Source of the DNA: Gemmatales bacterium
GTDB taxonomy: Bacteria; Planctomycetota; Planctomycetia; Gemmatales; HRBIN36
NCBI GenBank assembly: GCA_025060195.1
Contig: JANXCQ010000016.1
Span: forward strand, 1-64,000
Reading direction: 5' to 3'
DNA length: 64,000 nucleotides
A program made the position numbers and the translations under genes. Position 1 is the first letter of the stretch; the number at the start of each line of letters is the position of its first letter. The notes below the pieces were generated by a model. That model ran no database searches and was not told where the DNA came from. It saw nothing but the letters and a program-made list of their open reading frames with translations. Below, one piece after another: positions 39,559 through 49,399 of this stretch.

Positions 39559-40968
39559 ATGGTACTGCAACAGCGAGCGGCCGCAGATCCGCGCTGGGCT
39601 TGGCAACCCTATCGGCCCGACCCGAAGCGACCGTGGAATTTGAAGTGGGCGGGCCACTTATATCGGCGAGCCGCCTTTGCCGCGAATTGGCACGAGCTAC
39701 AACAGGCCGTTCAAGATGGTCCAGAGGCCACAGTGCAACGGCTGCTCCAGCCAGGTCCCAATCAAGCTGCGTTTGATCGGCAGATGGATGAGTTGGCCGA
39801 GAGCATCGCCAAGGCCAATAATCAGCTGCATATGCGGGCCTGGTGGTTGGCCCGAATGTTACGGACGCCGTTTCCTTTGGTCGAAAGGATGACGCTGTTT
39901 TGGCACAATCACTTTGCAACGAGTAACGCGAAGGTCAATAATGTTGGCTATATGTTACAGCAGAATCGTACGCTGCGGCGCTACGCCCTCGGTTCGTTTG
40001 CCGACATGCTTCAAGCTATTTCTAAAGACCCAGCCATGATGGTTTGGCTCGACACCAACTTGAGCAAAAAAGGCAAGCCCAACGAAAACTACGCCCGCGA
40101 ACTGATGGAGTTATTCAGCCTGGGGATTGGTAACTACACCGAACAAGATATTCGCGAAGCGGCCCGCGCTTTTACGGGTTGGGAAATTCGTAATGGACAG
40201 TTTTATTTCAACCGCAACGAGCACGACGATGGGGAGAAGACGGTCTTCGGTCGCACGGGACGTTGGCAAGGCGAGGACATTGTACGACTCTGTCTCGAGC
40301 ATCCCGCCTGTCCGCGGTTCCTGGCCCGGAAACTGTTCCGTTATTTCGTCAGCGAAACGCTGGAGCCTTCCCCGGAACTGCTTGAGCCCCTCGCCCAACG
40401 CATCCGGGAAACGAACTATCACATCGGGGAAGCGGTACGGATGATTTTGACATCTAATATTTTCTACTCGGAACACGCCTATCGTGGTCGGGTCAAATCG
40501 CCCGTTGAGTTTGCAGTGGGGCTGATTCGCGCCCTAGAAGGCCAACCCAGCGCCCTTGCTCTGGCTAACGCTTTGGAAAACGTCGGCCAGCGGCTCTTCT
40601 ATCCGCCTTCCGTGAAAGGTTGGGATGGCGGCCCTGCCTGGCTTAATTCGACGACGCTCCTGGCTCGAAACAACCTCGCTCAGGCCCTAACTTCGTGCGA
40701 AGACCCACAATTTGGCTCCCGCTGCGACCCGGTGCGGGTGGTACGGAAGTACGGCCGCAACACCGACGAAGAAGTCCTCGATTTCTTCCTCGACCTGTTC
40801 CTGCAAGGCGATGTCAGTCCCGAGGTACGCACCCGCCTAGCCGATTACCTCCGTCAATCCGCACAATTCCGTTGGCCCGCCTATTGGTCGGAACGGGATC
40901 GTCACGAACACCGTATCCGGGCTTTGTGTTATCTGGTGCTGAGCCAACCAGAATTTCAGCTCGACTGA
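39559..40968 (+). CDS. DUF1800 family protein
   Basis: 469 aa. The family hallmarks are present: LYRRAAFAANWHEL near the N terminus, MTLFWHNHFATSNAKVN, the NENYARELMELFSLGIG segment, FTGW, and PPSVKGWDGG. GGAGG lies 7 nt before the ATG. DUF1800 and DUF1501 genes occur together in many bacteria; the pair is thought to act in the envelope or periplasm, function not established. It lies between the exported protein at 37809 and the DUF1501 gene. Confidence 0.92.
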   Translation: MVLQQRAAADPRWAWQPYRPDPKRPWNLKWAGHLYRRAAFAANWHELQQAVQDGPEATVQRLLQPGPNQAAFDRQMDELAESIAKANNQLHMRAWWLARMLRTPFPLVERMTLFWHNHFATSNAKVNNVGYMLQQNRTLRRYALGSFADMLQAISKDPAMMVWLDTNLSKKGKPNENYARELMELFSLGIGNYTEQDIREAARAFTGWEIRNGQFYFNRNEHDDGEKTVFGRTGRWQGEDIVRLCLEHPACPRFLARKLFRYFVSETLEPSPELLEPLAQRIRETNYHIGEAVRMILTSNIFYSEHAYRGRVKSPVEFAVGLIRALEGQPSALALANALENVGQRLFYPPSVKGWDGGPAWLNSTTLLARNNLAQALTSCEDPQFGSRCDPVRVVRKYGRNTDEEVLDFFLDLFLQGDVSPEVRTRLADYLRQSAQFRWPAYWSERDRHEHRIRALCYLVLSQPEFQLD

Positions 40969-41029
40969 ACTTCTCGAGCTGATCATTACAGGGATACAGA
41001 GATTGGACACCTGAAAAGGAGGAAATTCC

Positions 41030-42265
41030 ATGCTCAATCGTCGTGAATTCCTGCAGACTTCCCTGGTAGGTTCCAGCCTCGTCTCTTTGAAAAGCTTCGG
41101 ACCGGGCTTCTTGGCACGCACCGCTTTGGCTGCGCCAACTGCCGATGCGCCAGGGGCCAAAGATACTATCCTCGTCGTCATTCAATTGACGGGCGGCAAC
41201 GACGGATTGAACACCGTGGTGCCTTTCAAAGACCCCTTATATGGCAAATATCGTCCCACGCTCAGGCTACCTGAAAATCAACTGCGTAAGGTCAATGACG
41301 AACTTGGCCTGCATCCGTCCATGACAGGATTTGCTGAATTGCTCCAGGACGGGGCGCTGTGCATCGTGCAAGGCGTGGGCTATCCCAATCCGAGTCAATC
41401 ACACTTCCGCAGCATGGACATCTGGCATGCAGCTAGCACGAAGGAGAATTTGACGGAAGGTTGGCTCGGCAAGGCTCTGCATCGGTTGAATAACGCGCCG
41501 GCGTTTCACGTAGCCATGGCCAACGAACCAAACTGGTTGGCGCTGCAAGGCGGCCCGTTTAAGGTCCCGGCGCTGTCTAGTTTGGAGGACCTACAATTCC
41601 GACTCCCTGCTGCTACTGGGGCCGACCGACGGGCACAGCGAGACATTGTGGAAAGCGCGGTAAAACGGCCTGCGGAGAATCCCTTGCTCCAGTTCGTCCA
41701 GCAAACCGCCCTCAACACCTACGAAAACACGCGCCGACTCCGCGAGATTGGGCGGAACTATCAGCCCAAGGTTCCTTATCCGCAGACCGGATTAGGCAAC
41801 CGCCTGCGACTAGTAGCACAACTGATCGAGGCGAACTTGGGAGCCCGCATTTACTATGTCTCGCTCGACGGGTTTGACACGCATGCGGCTCAGGCTAATA
41901 CTCACGCTAACCTGCTGGCCGAGTTATCCAACGCTGTTACTGCGTTCTTCCGTGATATGGCGGCCCGTGGACATCGCGACCGGATTTGCATTATGACGTT
42001 TTCGGAATTTGGTCGGCGCGTGCAAGAGAATGGCTCGCGCGGTACCGACCACGGTAGTGCCGCGCCCATGTTCCTCATTAGTGGCCGAGTACGGGCGGGT
42101 ATCGTCGGTGCTCATCCCAGTCTGGAGAAGCTGGAGTTCGGCAATCTCAAACACCACACCGACTTTCGACAGGTTTACGCCGCGGTCCTCGAGAAATGGC
42201 TAGGCATTCCTAGCGCGGGCATTCTCGACGGCCAATTCACTCCCATTGACATCTTCCGCAGCTAG
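41030..42265 (+). CDS. DUF1501 family protein with Tat signal
   Basis: 411 aa. The N terminus NRREFLQTSLVGSS is a twin-arginine signal, so the protein is exported folded. DUF1501 markers are VVIQLTGGNDGLNTVVPF, the SFSEFGRR-like TFSEFGRRVQENGS and GTDHGSAAPMF, which recall the metal site of the alkaline phosphatase/sulfatase superfamily. AAAGGAGG lies 7 nt before the ATG, 61 bp after the DUF1800 gene. Confidence 0.92.
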   Translation: MLNRREFLQTSLVGSSLVSLKSFGPGFLARTALAAPTADAPGAKDTILVVIQLTGGNDGLNTVVPFKDPLYGKYRPTLRLPENQLRKVNDELGLHPSMTGFAELLQDGALCIVQGVGYPNPSQSHFRSMDIWHAASTKENLTEGWLGKALHRLNNAPAFHVAMANEPNWLALQGGPFKVPALSSLEDLQFRLPAATGADRRAQRDIVESAVKRPAENPLLQFVQQTALNTYENTRRLREIGRNYQPKVPYPQTGLGNRLRLVAQLIEANLGARIYYVSLDGFDTHAAQANTHANLLAELSNAVTAFFRDMAARGHRDRICIMTFSEFGRRVQENGSRGTDHGSAAPMFLISGRVRAGIVGAHPSLEKLEFGNLKHHTDFRQVYAAVLEKWLGIPSAGILDGQFTPIDIFRS

Positions 42266-42381
42266 GCGAAATCTAGCCCGGTGCCATGGTCGGTTTTAAG
42301 AAGAGCTCTCGAGGTATTTATTATCGCCATGCCCATTACCTGAGTCGGGCCCAAGTACCCGGCGATGATTTTTCCTCGTCT

Positions 42382-43968
42382 TTATGGTCCGTTCAATACG
42401 GTAGTGCTTTCTTCCGCCCGCACGGGACCAGTGCGCAGAGGGTCAGCGGTTATTTCCACGCGGAGCCGAACGACTCCGGGTTTTAGAGCACGCACATAGA
42501 CGCGATACATTCGGTCTGTATTGGCTGGTAGGTTCAGTGGTTCGAAAAGCAAGGTCTGACCGTCACGCTTATGGTCGCTAGGCCCTTGCACCCGCGTGAT
42601 TGCCAACTCCCCAGGGACTTCGACTTTGAGCCGAATGTTCGTCGCTGGTGCGCTGCCTTGATTCCGCACGATTATTTGATAACGCGTGTCTTGGCCTACA
42701 AGTATCGGGTCATCGCTGTCCACGACCACGAGGAGTAAACTTGCGGCTCCGAAGATTTCCGTCTTGGCCCGAGCGGTAGCATGACTACCCGCAACACGAG
42801 CGGTCGCGAAATGTTCGACCACTCCCGGTTGGTTCCCACGTAGCCCTAACTGCAAAAGGACTTTTTCCCCAGGGCGCAGTTGGCTAATCGTCCAGCTCAC
42901 CGCGCGGGCAGTTATGGAAGCTGGCGGTTCCACCTGCACCACGTCAGCAGCGCTCGGGCGAAGGTATTCGACCTGAATCTGGCGCAACGCCAGCTCGCTC
43001 GCATTGCTGACGATGATCCGTACTGGGAAGTCCGCTCCTGAGGCAGTTTGTGGCGTCGCTTCCAGTTGGATGGCGAGTTGAGGTGCGGCCACAGTGATCA
43101 CTTGACTGGCGAAAGCCTCTAGTCCGTCGCGGGCGCGAACGTAAGCGTGGTTGGTCCATTGACCAGTGCGCCTCGCTATGAGTCGATATTCGAGCACGCG
43201 CTGGCTGCCCGGAGGGATTCGTCCCAGGTAAAAACTGAGGCGTTGTCCACCATCGGCGTGTTCTAAACCAGCAGGCAGTTCGTCGACGACGACGACATCC
43301 TCGGCCGGCGCCGTGCCCCGATTGCTGACCAATAAGCGCACAGGCACGCTCGAGCCGGCGAGCACCTGAGTTGGGCCTTCTTTGCGTAATTCCAAATGGG
43401 CTTGGCCGAGGGATGGTGCACGAGGACGTACCTCGGTTTCCACACAGACGCCGTGCTCATAACGCACGCGGACACATTGGCGGAGCGCGCCTTCCTGGTT
43501 GGCTCGCAACTGAAGCGTCAACTCGCGCGTTTCCCCTGGCCGGAGTCGGTCGAGCCGCCAAACTAGTTCACCGTCTCGCCGCTCGGTTTGCGGCATCGTG
43601 GTGAGCACTTCCACAGGGGAACTAATTCGATTGCGGACTTCGACGTAATACACGGCCACGGGAGAGCGATTGTACACGCGAATACGGCAGAGTACCGTCT
43701 CGCCCGCAGTTACGGATGCAGGGGCCAAGACGCGCACGCCAACTGTAGCAGGCGGCACGCCTGCCGATGATGAACTGCTTCCATGAGACGAAGATCCGTT
43801 GCCATGCGCTGCTTTATCGAGGCAGGTTCTCCCAATATAGTTGCTCGCGTAAGCCGTATCAGGTTCCATCCCCAACGACGCGACATGGACTTGTGACCTT
43901 TGAAGATCATTTTCTGGCACGTTCAGCGCAGCATTGAGCCAAGCCACCCAGAGCAACGCGTAGGTCAT
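42382..43968 (-). CDS. Exported protein with repeated DUF11 domains
   Basis: 528 aa from ATG 43968 (GGGGGA 8 nt upstream). Signal peptide at about 1-18. Four beta-sandwich repeats of DUF11/CARDB type follow, each with a core such as VRLLVSNRGTAPAEDVVVVDELP or YQIIVRNQGSAPATNIRLKVEVP. Such proteins decorate the cell surface in planctomycetes. It is related in its repeats to the C-terminal domain of the product of 13503-14951. It is convergent with the DUF1501 gene; no terminator seen between them. Confidence 0.82.
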   Translation of the reverse strand: MTYALLWVAWLNAALNVPENDLQRSQVHVASLGMEPDTAYASNYIGRTCLDKAAHGNGSSSHGSSSSSAGVPPATVGVRVLAPASVTAGETVLCRIRVYNRSPVAVYYVEVRNRISSPVEVLTTMPQTERRDGELVWRLDRLRPGETRELTLQLRANQEGALRQCVRVRYEHGVCVETEVRPRAPSLGQAHLELRKEGPTQVLAGSSVPVRLLVSNRGTAPAEDVVVVDELPAGLEHADGGQRLSFYLGRIPPGSQRVLEYRLIARRTGQWTNHAYVRARDGLEAFASQVITVAAPQLAIQLEATPQTASGADFPVRIIVSNASELALRQIQVEYLRPSAADVVQVEPPASITARAVSWTISQLRPGEKVLLQLGLRGNQPGVVEHFATARVAGSHATARAKTEIFGAASLLLVVVDSDDPILVGQDTRYQIIVRNQGSAPATNIRLKVEVPGELAITRVQGPSDHKRDGQTLLFEPLNLPANTDRMYRVYVRALKPGVVRLRVEITADPLRTGPVRAEESTTVLNGP

Positions 43969-44052
43969 GGACACCGTCCCCCATGTCGATCGGTGAGCCT
44001 GGAAGTGATCGCTCTCCGTCCGTGGAGCTTAGCTTATGAAGCGTCAGTTTGC

Positions 44053-45375
44053 TTAGGGAACGGGACAAGCAATTTCGCCGCGGAAGAAACCGCTATCTGC
44101 AGGGGCGGTATATCGAATATCCAGCGCGGGTGTTTCCAAGCGTTGACCTTTGCGGAAATGGCTTTCTAGGAGAAAATCTAACGTGCCACTGGTCAGAAGC
44201 GTACGCTCAACAGGATACGGAGCTTTCCGCTGCACAAGTAGCTTTTCAATGTTGAACACAAGAGCGTCAAAATACTTAGCTCCTGGGGGAGAGGGCAGGT
44301 AAAACATGCAGGAGACAGGTTTTCGTTGGCCAGCGATGCGGGCGGCAAAGCAGAAATCATAGATATGACCGTTGAGCAAGAGCACAGCTGCCCGGCGACC
44401 GTCGCGATATTCGAGCAAAAAAGCTATGGGCGGAATGCTGGGTCGGCCCAAGACGGGAGTGCCGACGTTTTTGCGGATATCGCCGGGATTCAACGTTTCG
44501 CTGCGTCCTAGAGCGTGTTCCAGAAGTTCCCAGCTCCACAGCCCCTTGTCGCCGGCCTGCCAAACTGCTTCGCCGGTTAGGCAGGTAACTGCCGCTATAC
44601 CGGTCTCGCCGTCCTGTCGACGTTCCATCATCACTTGTAAAGCCTCTAGCGCGTGAAAGCCGTACACTTCGATGGGACCATAAGCTGCCAGAATCGCTTC
44701 TTCAATGGGCGTGTTCAAAGGCAACTCCAGTTCCGGACGACGCCAAGTTACTGGCAAACTCGAGCCCGCCATGAGCGGTATGTTCAGTTCTTTCGCCCAA
44801 TCGTACATCTGCTTCGCTTTTTCCCAGCTATAAGAAAGATGCTTATCCACGAATACCGGCACTACTTGCTTCGTCTCACGAAAGAGGCGGACAATTCGTT
44901 CCATCCACTCATAACGGGGGTAGAGAATCTGTCCCTTTTCGTTTGTAGGGTAATCGCCGTGCTCGGCGATATGCAAGATGCCGTCCACCACCAGCTTGTT
45001 GGTGCCTAAGGTGAGGGCTTCCTCGATACTGCGACATAGGCGGATGCCATACTCGTCTGCCAGGCTGCGCGACAAGTCGTTAGGGGGAAATTGATCCACG
45101 TAAAGCGTGTAAACATAATGCTGGGGGACGTGGAACTTACCTTGCACAGCATAACCGAAGAGGAACCGACCCGCGATATGGTAGGAATGCGACATGGGGC
45201 GGTAAACCGTAGTCAAAACTGCCAAAGGCTTGCGATGCTTGGTTTCCAGTCGGGGCGGTCTTGTACGAAACGGCACCTCCTGACCCAGCAGGTGGGCAGT
45301 CCCGCAACCGCAGACGGTCCCCAAAAGACTTTGCAGAAATTGCCGTCGGCTGAAATAGGAGGCTACCCCTGACAT
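44053..45375 (-). CDS. Tat-exported protein of unknown function
   Basis: 440 aa from ATG 45375 (GGGGAGA 6 nt upstream); a longer frame reaches 45438. The N terminus SRRQFLQSLLGTVCGCG is a twin-arginine signal with a possible lipobox. The mature protein begins KPLAVLTTVYRPMSHSYHI and has alternating strands and helices (NKLVVDGILHIAEHGDYP, VVPVFVDKHLSY), a Rossmann-like rhythm without a clear nucleotide motif. It seems to be a conserved planctomycete family, but I do not recognise its function. Confidence 0.7.
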   Translation of the reverse strand: MSGVASYFSRRQFLQSLLGTVCGCGTAHLLGQEVPFRTRPPRLETKHRKPLAVLTTVYRPMSHSYHIAGRFLFGYAVQGKFHVPQHYVYTLYVDQFPPNDLSRSLADEYGIRLCRSIEEALTLGTNKLVVDGILHIAEHGDYPTNEKGQILYPRYEWMERIVRLFRETKQVVPVFVDKHLSYSWEKAKQMYDWAKELNIPLMAGSSLPVTWRRPELELPLNTPIEEAILAAYGPIEVYGFHALEALQVMMERRQDGETGIAAVTCLTGEAVWQAGDKGLWSWELLEHALGRSETLNPGDIRKNVGTPVLGRPSIPPIAFLLEYRDGRRAAVLLLNGHIYDFCFAARIAGQRKPVSCMFYLPSPPGAKYFDALVFNIEKLLVQRKAPYPVERTLLTSGTLDFLLESHFRKGQRLETPALDIRYTAPADSGFFRGEIACPVP

Positions 45376-45740
45376 GACCGATCTCCCCGGAATTGAATAA
45401 TCCATATCTCTCCCGGCATGAAATAGGTTCGGAAGCATGATTGAATCGCCTGTTAGTCAAGATGGCAGGGAGAGCGAAGTGTGTTACTTTCGAGCAAGCT
45501 GAATGGGTTCCTGCAGGTGGAGAGTTTCCCTCTCGTTATCGCTGTATTTTGTGCGAAGGAAGAGGCTGTCGAGCAAGATGTTCGAGGCTCTTTGGGAGTA
45601 TGATCCGCCGATGAGTTGATATGATACCCTAAGCGCTTTTTGTGCTGGGGTCGAAAAATTTTGCCGGCTTCAACCATGCAGCTCTAATCCACGTAGAAGA
45701 GAGGACTGCCTAAGGCCGTCAACTCAACGGGGAAGTCATC
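45376..45740. other. Intergenic region, 365 bp, between divergent genes
   Basis: Only short, unsupported frames. A TATGAT about 120 nt before the YchF-like start (near 45620) may be a -10 box, but no good -35 accompanies it. Confidence 0.35.
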
Positions 45741-46769
45741 ATGCGAGTCGGCTTGGCGGGTTACATGGGGAGTGGAAAAACCACGTTGTTTCGCTGGCTC
45801 ACTGGTGTTACGCCCGAACCTTCGGCCCTTCGAGGCCAGCTGGGTATCGCCCGCTTGCCCGATGAAAGGCTCGAGTGGTTAGCTCAACTAGCCCACTCAA
45901 AAAAGGCAACGCCGGCGACGTTAGAATTTGTGGACGTACCGGGCTTGATGACCGAGGATGCCCGGGATAATCCCCGCCGACTCGCGATACTGCGGGAAAC
46001 TGTTGGCCTGCTTCTCGTTTTATCAGCATTTCGAGAGGACCCCGTTGCCGAATACCGGAGGCTCATCAGTGAACTGGCGTTAGCAGATTTGGAAATCTTG
46101 AGTAACCGAATACAGCGCTTGGAGGCCTTGGCCCGAAAGGGGAGGTCGGCGGCGGAGCGCGAAGCGGACGAACGGGAACGAGCGTTACTACAACGACTGA
46201 AGCAATCCTTGGAAAGAGATCCCGCCGCTCATATTACTCTGTCTAACGATGAAGAAAAACTGGTGCGGGCCTTTCAGCTGTTTGCTTTGAAACCGCGGAT
46301 GGTATTGCTAAATACCGGCGAAAGCTGGTCTGCGGAACGCTTACCTCGACCCTTAGCCGAGCTGCAGCCAACACCATTGGTAGTACCCGTGCAATTAGAG
46401 TGGGAAGTTAGTCAGTTACCTGCCAGCGAGCGGGAAGCTTTCGCTCAGGAATTAGGCTTACAAAGTCTGGGCCGAGAGGAAGTGTTGCGAAGGATTTATT
46501 ACGGCTTAGGACAAATTATCTTTTACACCATGAACAACGAAGAATGCCGAGCTTGGCCCCTTCGTGCCGGAACCAGTGTGGTCAAGGCGGCAGGCACTAT
46601 TCACAGCGACTTCGAAGCGGGCTTTGTCCGGGCTGAGGTAATCTCTTATGACGCGCTGCGTCGCGCAGGCTCTATGAAAGAAGCCAAAGCACAGGGGTTG
46701 GTGCGCTTGGAGGGCAAAAACTATATCGTGCAAGATGGGGACGTTATCTACATTCTGGCCAACCGCTAG
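45741..46769 (+). CDS. Divergent YchF/Obg-like P-loop GTPase with TGS-like C terminus
   Basis: 342 aa, close to the 363 aa of YchF. Walker A is G7-Y-M-G-S-G-K-T14 instead of the usual GLPNVGKS of YchF. FVDVPGLM gives the G3 region. A helical arm lies at about 120-165. The NKxD/NxxE base-recognition motif is unclear (LLNTGESW in its place). The C-terminal 90 residues match the YchF C-terminal domain: FYTMNNEECRAWPL, GTIHSDFEAGFVRAEVISYD, LVRLEGKNYIVQDGDVIYIL. It is therefore probably a YchF paralogue rather than the housekeeping protein. The next gene starts 14 bp later. Confidence 0.8.
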   Translation: MRVGLAGYMGSGKTTLFRWLTGVTPEPSALRGQLGIARLPDERLEWLAQLAHSKKATPATLEFVDVPGLMTEDARDNPRRLAILRETVGLLLVLSAFREDPVAEYRRLISELALADLEILSNRIQRLEALARKGRSAAEREADERERALLQRLKQSLERDPAAHITLSNDEEKLVRAFQLFALKPRMVLLNTGESWSAERLPRPLAELQPTPLVVPVQLEWEVSQLPASEREAFAQELGLQSLGREEVLRRIYYGLGQIIFYTMNNEECRAWPLRAGTSVVKAAGTIHSDFEAGFVRAEVISYDALRRAGSMKEAKAQGLVRLEGKNYIVQDGDVIYILANR

Positions 46770-46783
46770 GGAGGTTGCGAGCC

Positions 46784-48178
46784 TTGACGGACCATTTCCT
46801 CTTCCACGTGAAAGAATGCGAAGCCGTTATGGGCAGGTGCCATTTGGGCGAACTCAAGACAACGAGTTGGCTTTTCCCAAGTGTCTTAGCGGACGCTCGC
46901 TTAACCGCACCCTTTGAGCAAGCCCTGACAAGCCAAGTGCTTCCTATCGCGTTGAGCGGCCGCATGCCGCTCTGGTTAGTCAGCGGACTGGTGGCCTGGT
47001 TAGTTCGTCTCGCCAATTCTCCACCGAGTATTTGGCTTTTTGAGCCTCGTTTAGCGAATTATGTTCCCGTTTGGCCAACGTCAGTATGTCGCAACTGGCT
47101 CAGCCAAATGCAGGTGAGTCAACTCCCAACGGAGCTTTTCCAAGAAAAAAATCCGGAATATTCTCGGCACCTTGCGGAAAAGGCCTATCCTGACGTGGGC
47201 TGGCCCTTGGCCGCGGAAGTGGTGCAAGTGCGGACACCGCCAAGGGAACAGCTAGGATTTCCCGCTATCATTCACGCCAAGCCCGCGCTTGAACAACTGT
47301 TAGCCGACTGCTCGCGGTCGCTGCTGGCATTGGATGGCCCAATGCCCCTATGGCTGGCAGCGGCCATAGCAGGCGAATTAACGAGTTGGCCGAGTTTGGA
47401 AGTTCTCGCAGTCCATGCCCCAGCGGAGGGCGGTTTCGTCGTGGTTCAGGGAAATCCCCAAGTGCCCGTAGGCACGGTCATTCCGAGGCGGCAGCCTCTG
47501 CTCGTGGCGATCATCGGCGACCCGCAACATGGCAAGTCGGTTTTGTCCTGGAAACTCTATTGGCAACTCCAGGAACGGAAAGTTTTACGGGTGTATCGCC
47601 TGGACGCCGACGCGTATTCTCCCACGCCCGGCTGGTCGCTCAATCCGTTGACCAAGCCCATCCGCGACGAATATAAGCGGGTGCGCGGACCCTGGAGCGA
47701 CAAAGACCACGAGACGCTCGCTAACGCCTTGCGGAATTTGAAGCGGACTATGCTCGATTTGGTCTTAGTGGACCTCCCCGGCGGCGATCATAGCTGTCAA
47801 CCGCCGCTCCGGGTCCCACCGAGCAGAGAGAAGGTCTTTCAGGCAGTGGACAAGTTCATTCTGGTTTATTGCGACGGCTCCTGTGGTAAATATCCCGATT
47901 GTCGTTCCGGCTGGCACCAAGCACTGCGAAATCTCGGTCTGATTGGCGCATTGGCGGCCGAGGTTATTTCCGTGCTCGATGCCAGCGAAGAGCTACCGGG
48001 AGTATCCAACAAGCCCAACGTCAGTAGCTCACAAAAAGACGGGGAGCTGGCGCTCCTGCCCCGTTGGCGGGTGAGCAAACTCCAGCGGCAACTGGTCCGC
48101 GAGACCACCTTCGCGATTGAAGACTTATCTCAATTTATCCTTAGGCTTACTCGACCCTATGACCTGGCCACTTCGTAG
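46784..48178 (+). CDS. Tandem Csx3-like domains fused to a P-loop NTPase
   Basis: 464 aa from TTG 46784, which has GGGAGG 9 nt upstream. Two similar N-terminal units are visible: residues 1-100 with L58-SGRMPLWL and FEPRL at 86-90, and residues 136-235 with L183-DGPMPLWL and GGFVVVQ. Both recall the Csx3 (Crn3) core, SGRGPIWL followed by YDPRLGAVVV. The His and Asp used by Csx3 to cut cyclic tetra-adenylate are not conserved. Residues 240-464 are an NTPase with Walker A G245-DPQHGKS252, LDLVLVDLPGGD as Walker B, and KRVRGPWSD between. Csx3 fused to such an AAA-like domain is known in CRISPR-linked proteins. No CRISPR array or cas gene is in the window. Assignment by motif reading only. Confidence 0.65.
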   Translation: MTDHFLFHVKECEAVMGRCHLGELKTTSWLFPSVLADARLTAPFEQALTSQVLPIALSGRMPLWLVSGLVAWLVRLANSPPSIWLFEPRLANYVPVWPTSVCRNWLSQMQVSQLPTELFQEKNPEYSRHLAEKAYPDVGWPLAAEVVQVRTPPREQLGFPAIIHAKPALEQLLADCSRSLLALDGPMPLWLAAAIAGELTSWPSLEVLAVHAPAEGGFVVVQGNPQVPVGTVIPRRQPLLVAIIGDPQHGKSVLSWKLYWQLQERKVLRVYRLDADAYSPTPGWSLNPLTKPIRDEYKRVRGPWSDKDHETLANALRNLKRTMLDLVLVDLPGGDHSCQPPLRVPPSREKVFQAVDKFILVYCDGSCGKYPDCRSGWHQALRNLGLIGALAAEVISVLDASEELPGVSNKPNVSSSQKDGELALLPRWRVSKLQRQLVRETTFAIEDLSQFILRLTRPYDLATS

Positions 48179-48220
48179 CCGCGTCCATGAAACACTGCAC
48201 GAAGGGGAGGAAGCACGCTC

Positions 48221-49366
48221 ATGACGAAACCGCTTAACGTAGGAATGATTGGCTATGGCTTCATGGGACGGGCACATTCCAACGCGTATTGTCAGGTGAA
48301 TCATTTCTTCGATGTGCCTTTTCGTCCCGTTCTCAAAGCCGCTTGCGCACGCAACGTAGAGAAGCTCAAGGCCTTCGCCGAAACATGGGGCTACGAATCT
48401 ATCGAAACCGATTGGCGAAAGCTTGTCGAACGCCGGGACATTGACCTCGTGGACATCTGCGTACCTAACAATCTGCATGCGGAGATTGCGTTGGCAGCGG
48501 CCCAGGCAGGCAAGATGATCCTATGTGAAAAGCCGTTGGCTATGAACGCCGCCGAAGGGCAGAAGATGGTTGAAGCTGTCGAAAAGGCAGGCGTGGCTAA
48601 TATGGTCTGGTATAACTATCGGCGCGTTCCCGCGGTGAGTCTGGCCAAACGCTTGATTGATGAGGGGCGCTTGGGCCGAATTTTCCACTATCGCGCGCAG
48701 TTCTTGCAGGACTGGACGATCAATCCCGAAGTTCCGCAAGGGGGCACAGCGTTATGGCGACTGGACGTCCATGCCGCGGGAAGCGGGGTAACTGGCGACT
48801 TATTGGCCCACTGCATTGACACCGCAATGTGGCTCAATGGTCCCATCACCCAAGTATGTGCTATGACAGAAACCTTTGTGAAACAGCGGCAACATGCGCT
48901 TACGGGGAAGATCGAGCCAGTGGGGATAGACGACGCTTGCGCCTTCCTGGCCCGATACGCGAATGGGTCTTTAGGAGTGTTCGAATCAACACGTTACGCC
49001 CGCGGGCATAAAGCGCTTTACACCTTCGAGATCAACGGCGAACACGCTTCCTTAGCATGGAATCTGCATGACCTGCATCGCCTGGCGTATTTTGACCATC
49101 GAGACGAGGGTAAGCTGCGCGGCTGGCGTTCGATTCATGTCACCGATCACGGGGGCGAGCATCCCTACATGGACAAATGGTGGGTGCCCGGACTGCAAAT
49201 TGGCTATGAACATACGTTTATTCACCAACTGGCCGATTTTCTCACCGCTCTGGGCAAAGGCGAGCTTGCTGAGCCAACGTTCCGCACCGCCTTACAAACC
49301 CAAAAGGTCTGCGACGCCGTTCTCGAAAGTGCCCGCACTCGGCAATGGGTGGAAGTTGCTTATTAG
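48221..49366 (+). CDS. Gfo/Idh/MocA family oxidoreductase
   Basis: 381 aa. N-terminal NAD(P)-binding Rossmann fold ([13 protein letters not shown] at 8-20) and the family motif E103-K-P105 in CEKPLAMN. The C-terminal alpha/beta domain contains the substrate-site HCIDTAMWL helix. It oxidises or reduces a sugar or inositol-like substrate, which cannot be named. GGGGAGGAAG precedes the ATG. It lies 42 bp after the Csx3-like gene and may be co-transcribed, though such oxidoreductases are so common in planctomycetes that a functional link is not implied. Confidence 0.92.
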   Translation: MTKPLNVGMIGYGFMGRAHSNAYCQVNHFFDVPFRPVLKAACARNVEKLKAFAETWGYESIETDWRKLVERRDIDLVDICVPNNLHAEIALAAAQAGKMILCEKPLAMNAAEGQKMVEAVEKAGVANMVWYNYRRVPAVSLAKRLIDEGRLGRIFHYRAQFLQDWTINPEVPQGGTALWRLDVHAAGSGVTGDLLAHCIDTAMWLNGPITQVCAMTETFVKQRQHALTGKIEPVGIDDACAFLARYANGSLGVFESTRYARGHKALYTFEINGEHASLAWNLHDLHRLAYFDHRDEGKLRGWRSIHVTDHGGEHPYMDKWWVPGLQIGYEHTFIHQLADFLTALGKGELAEPTFRTALQTQKVCDAVLESARTRQWVEVAY

Positions 49367-49399
49367 GCGGTCCAGGCAAAGAACGGGCTTCGCTGATTG

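Noticed and set aside
44842-44850. DnaA-box-like TTATCCACG as a sign of the replication origin
   Set aside because: Single copy inside a coding region; no cluster and no origin-type genes.
45453-45677. 74-codon minus-strand frame between divergent genes
   Set aside because: No ribosome-binding site and a composition typical of translated non-coding DNA.
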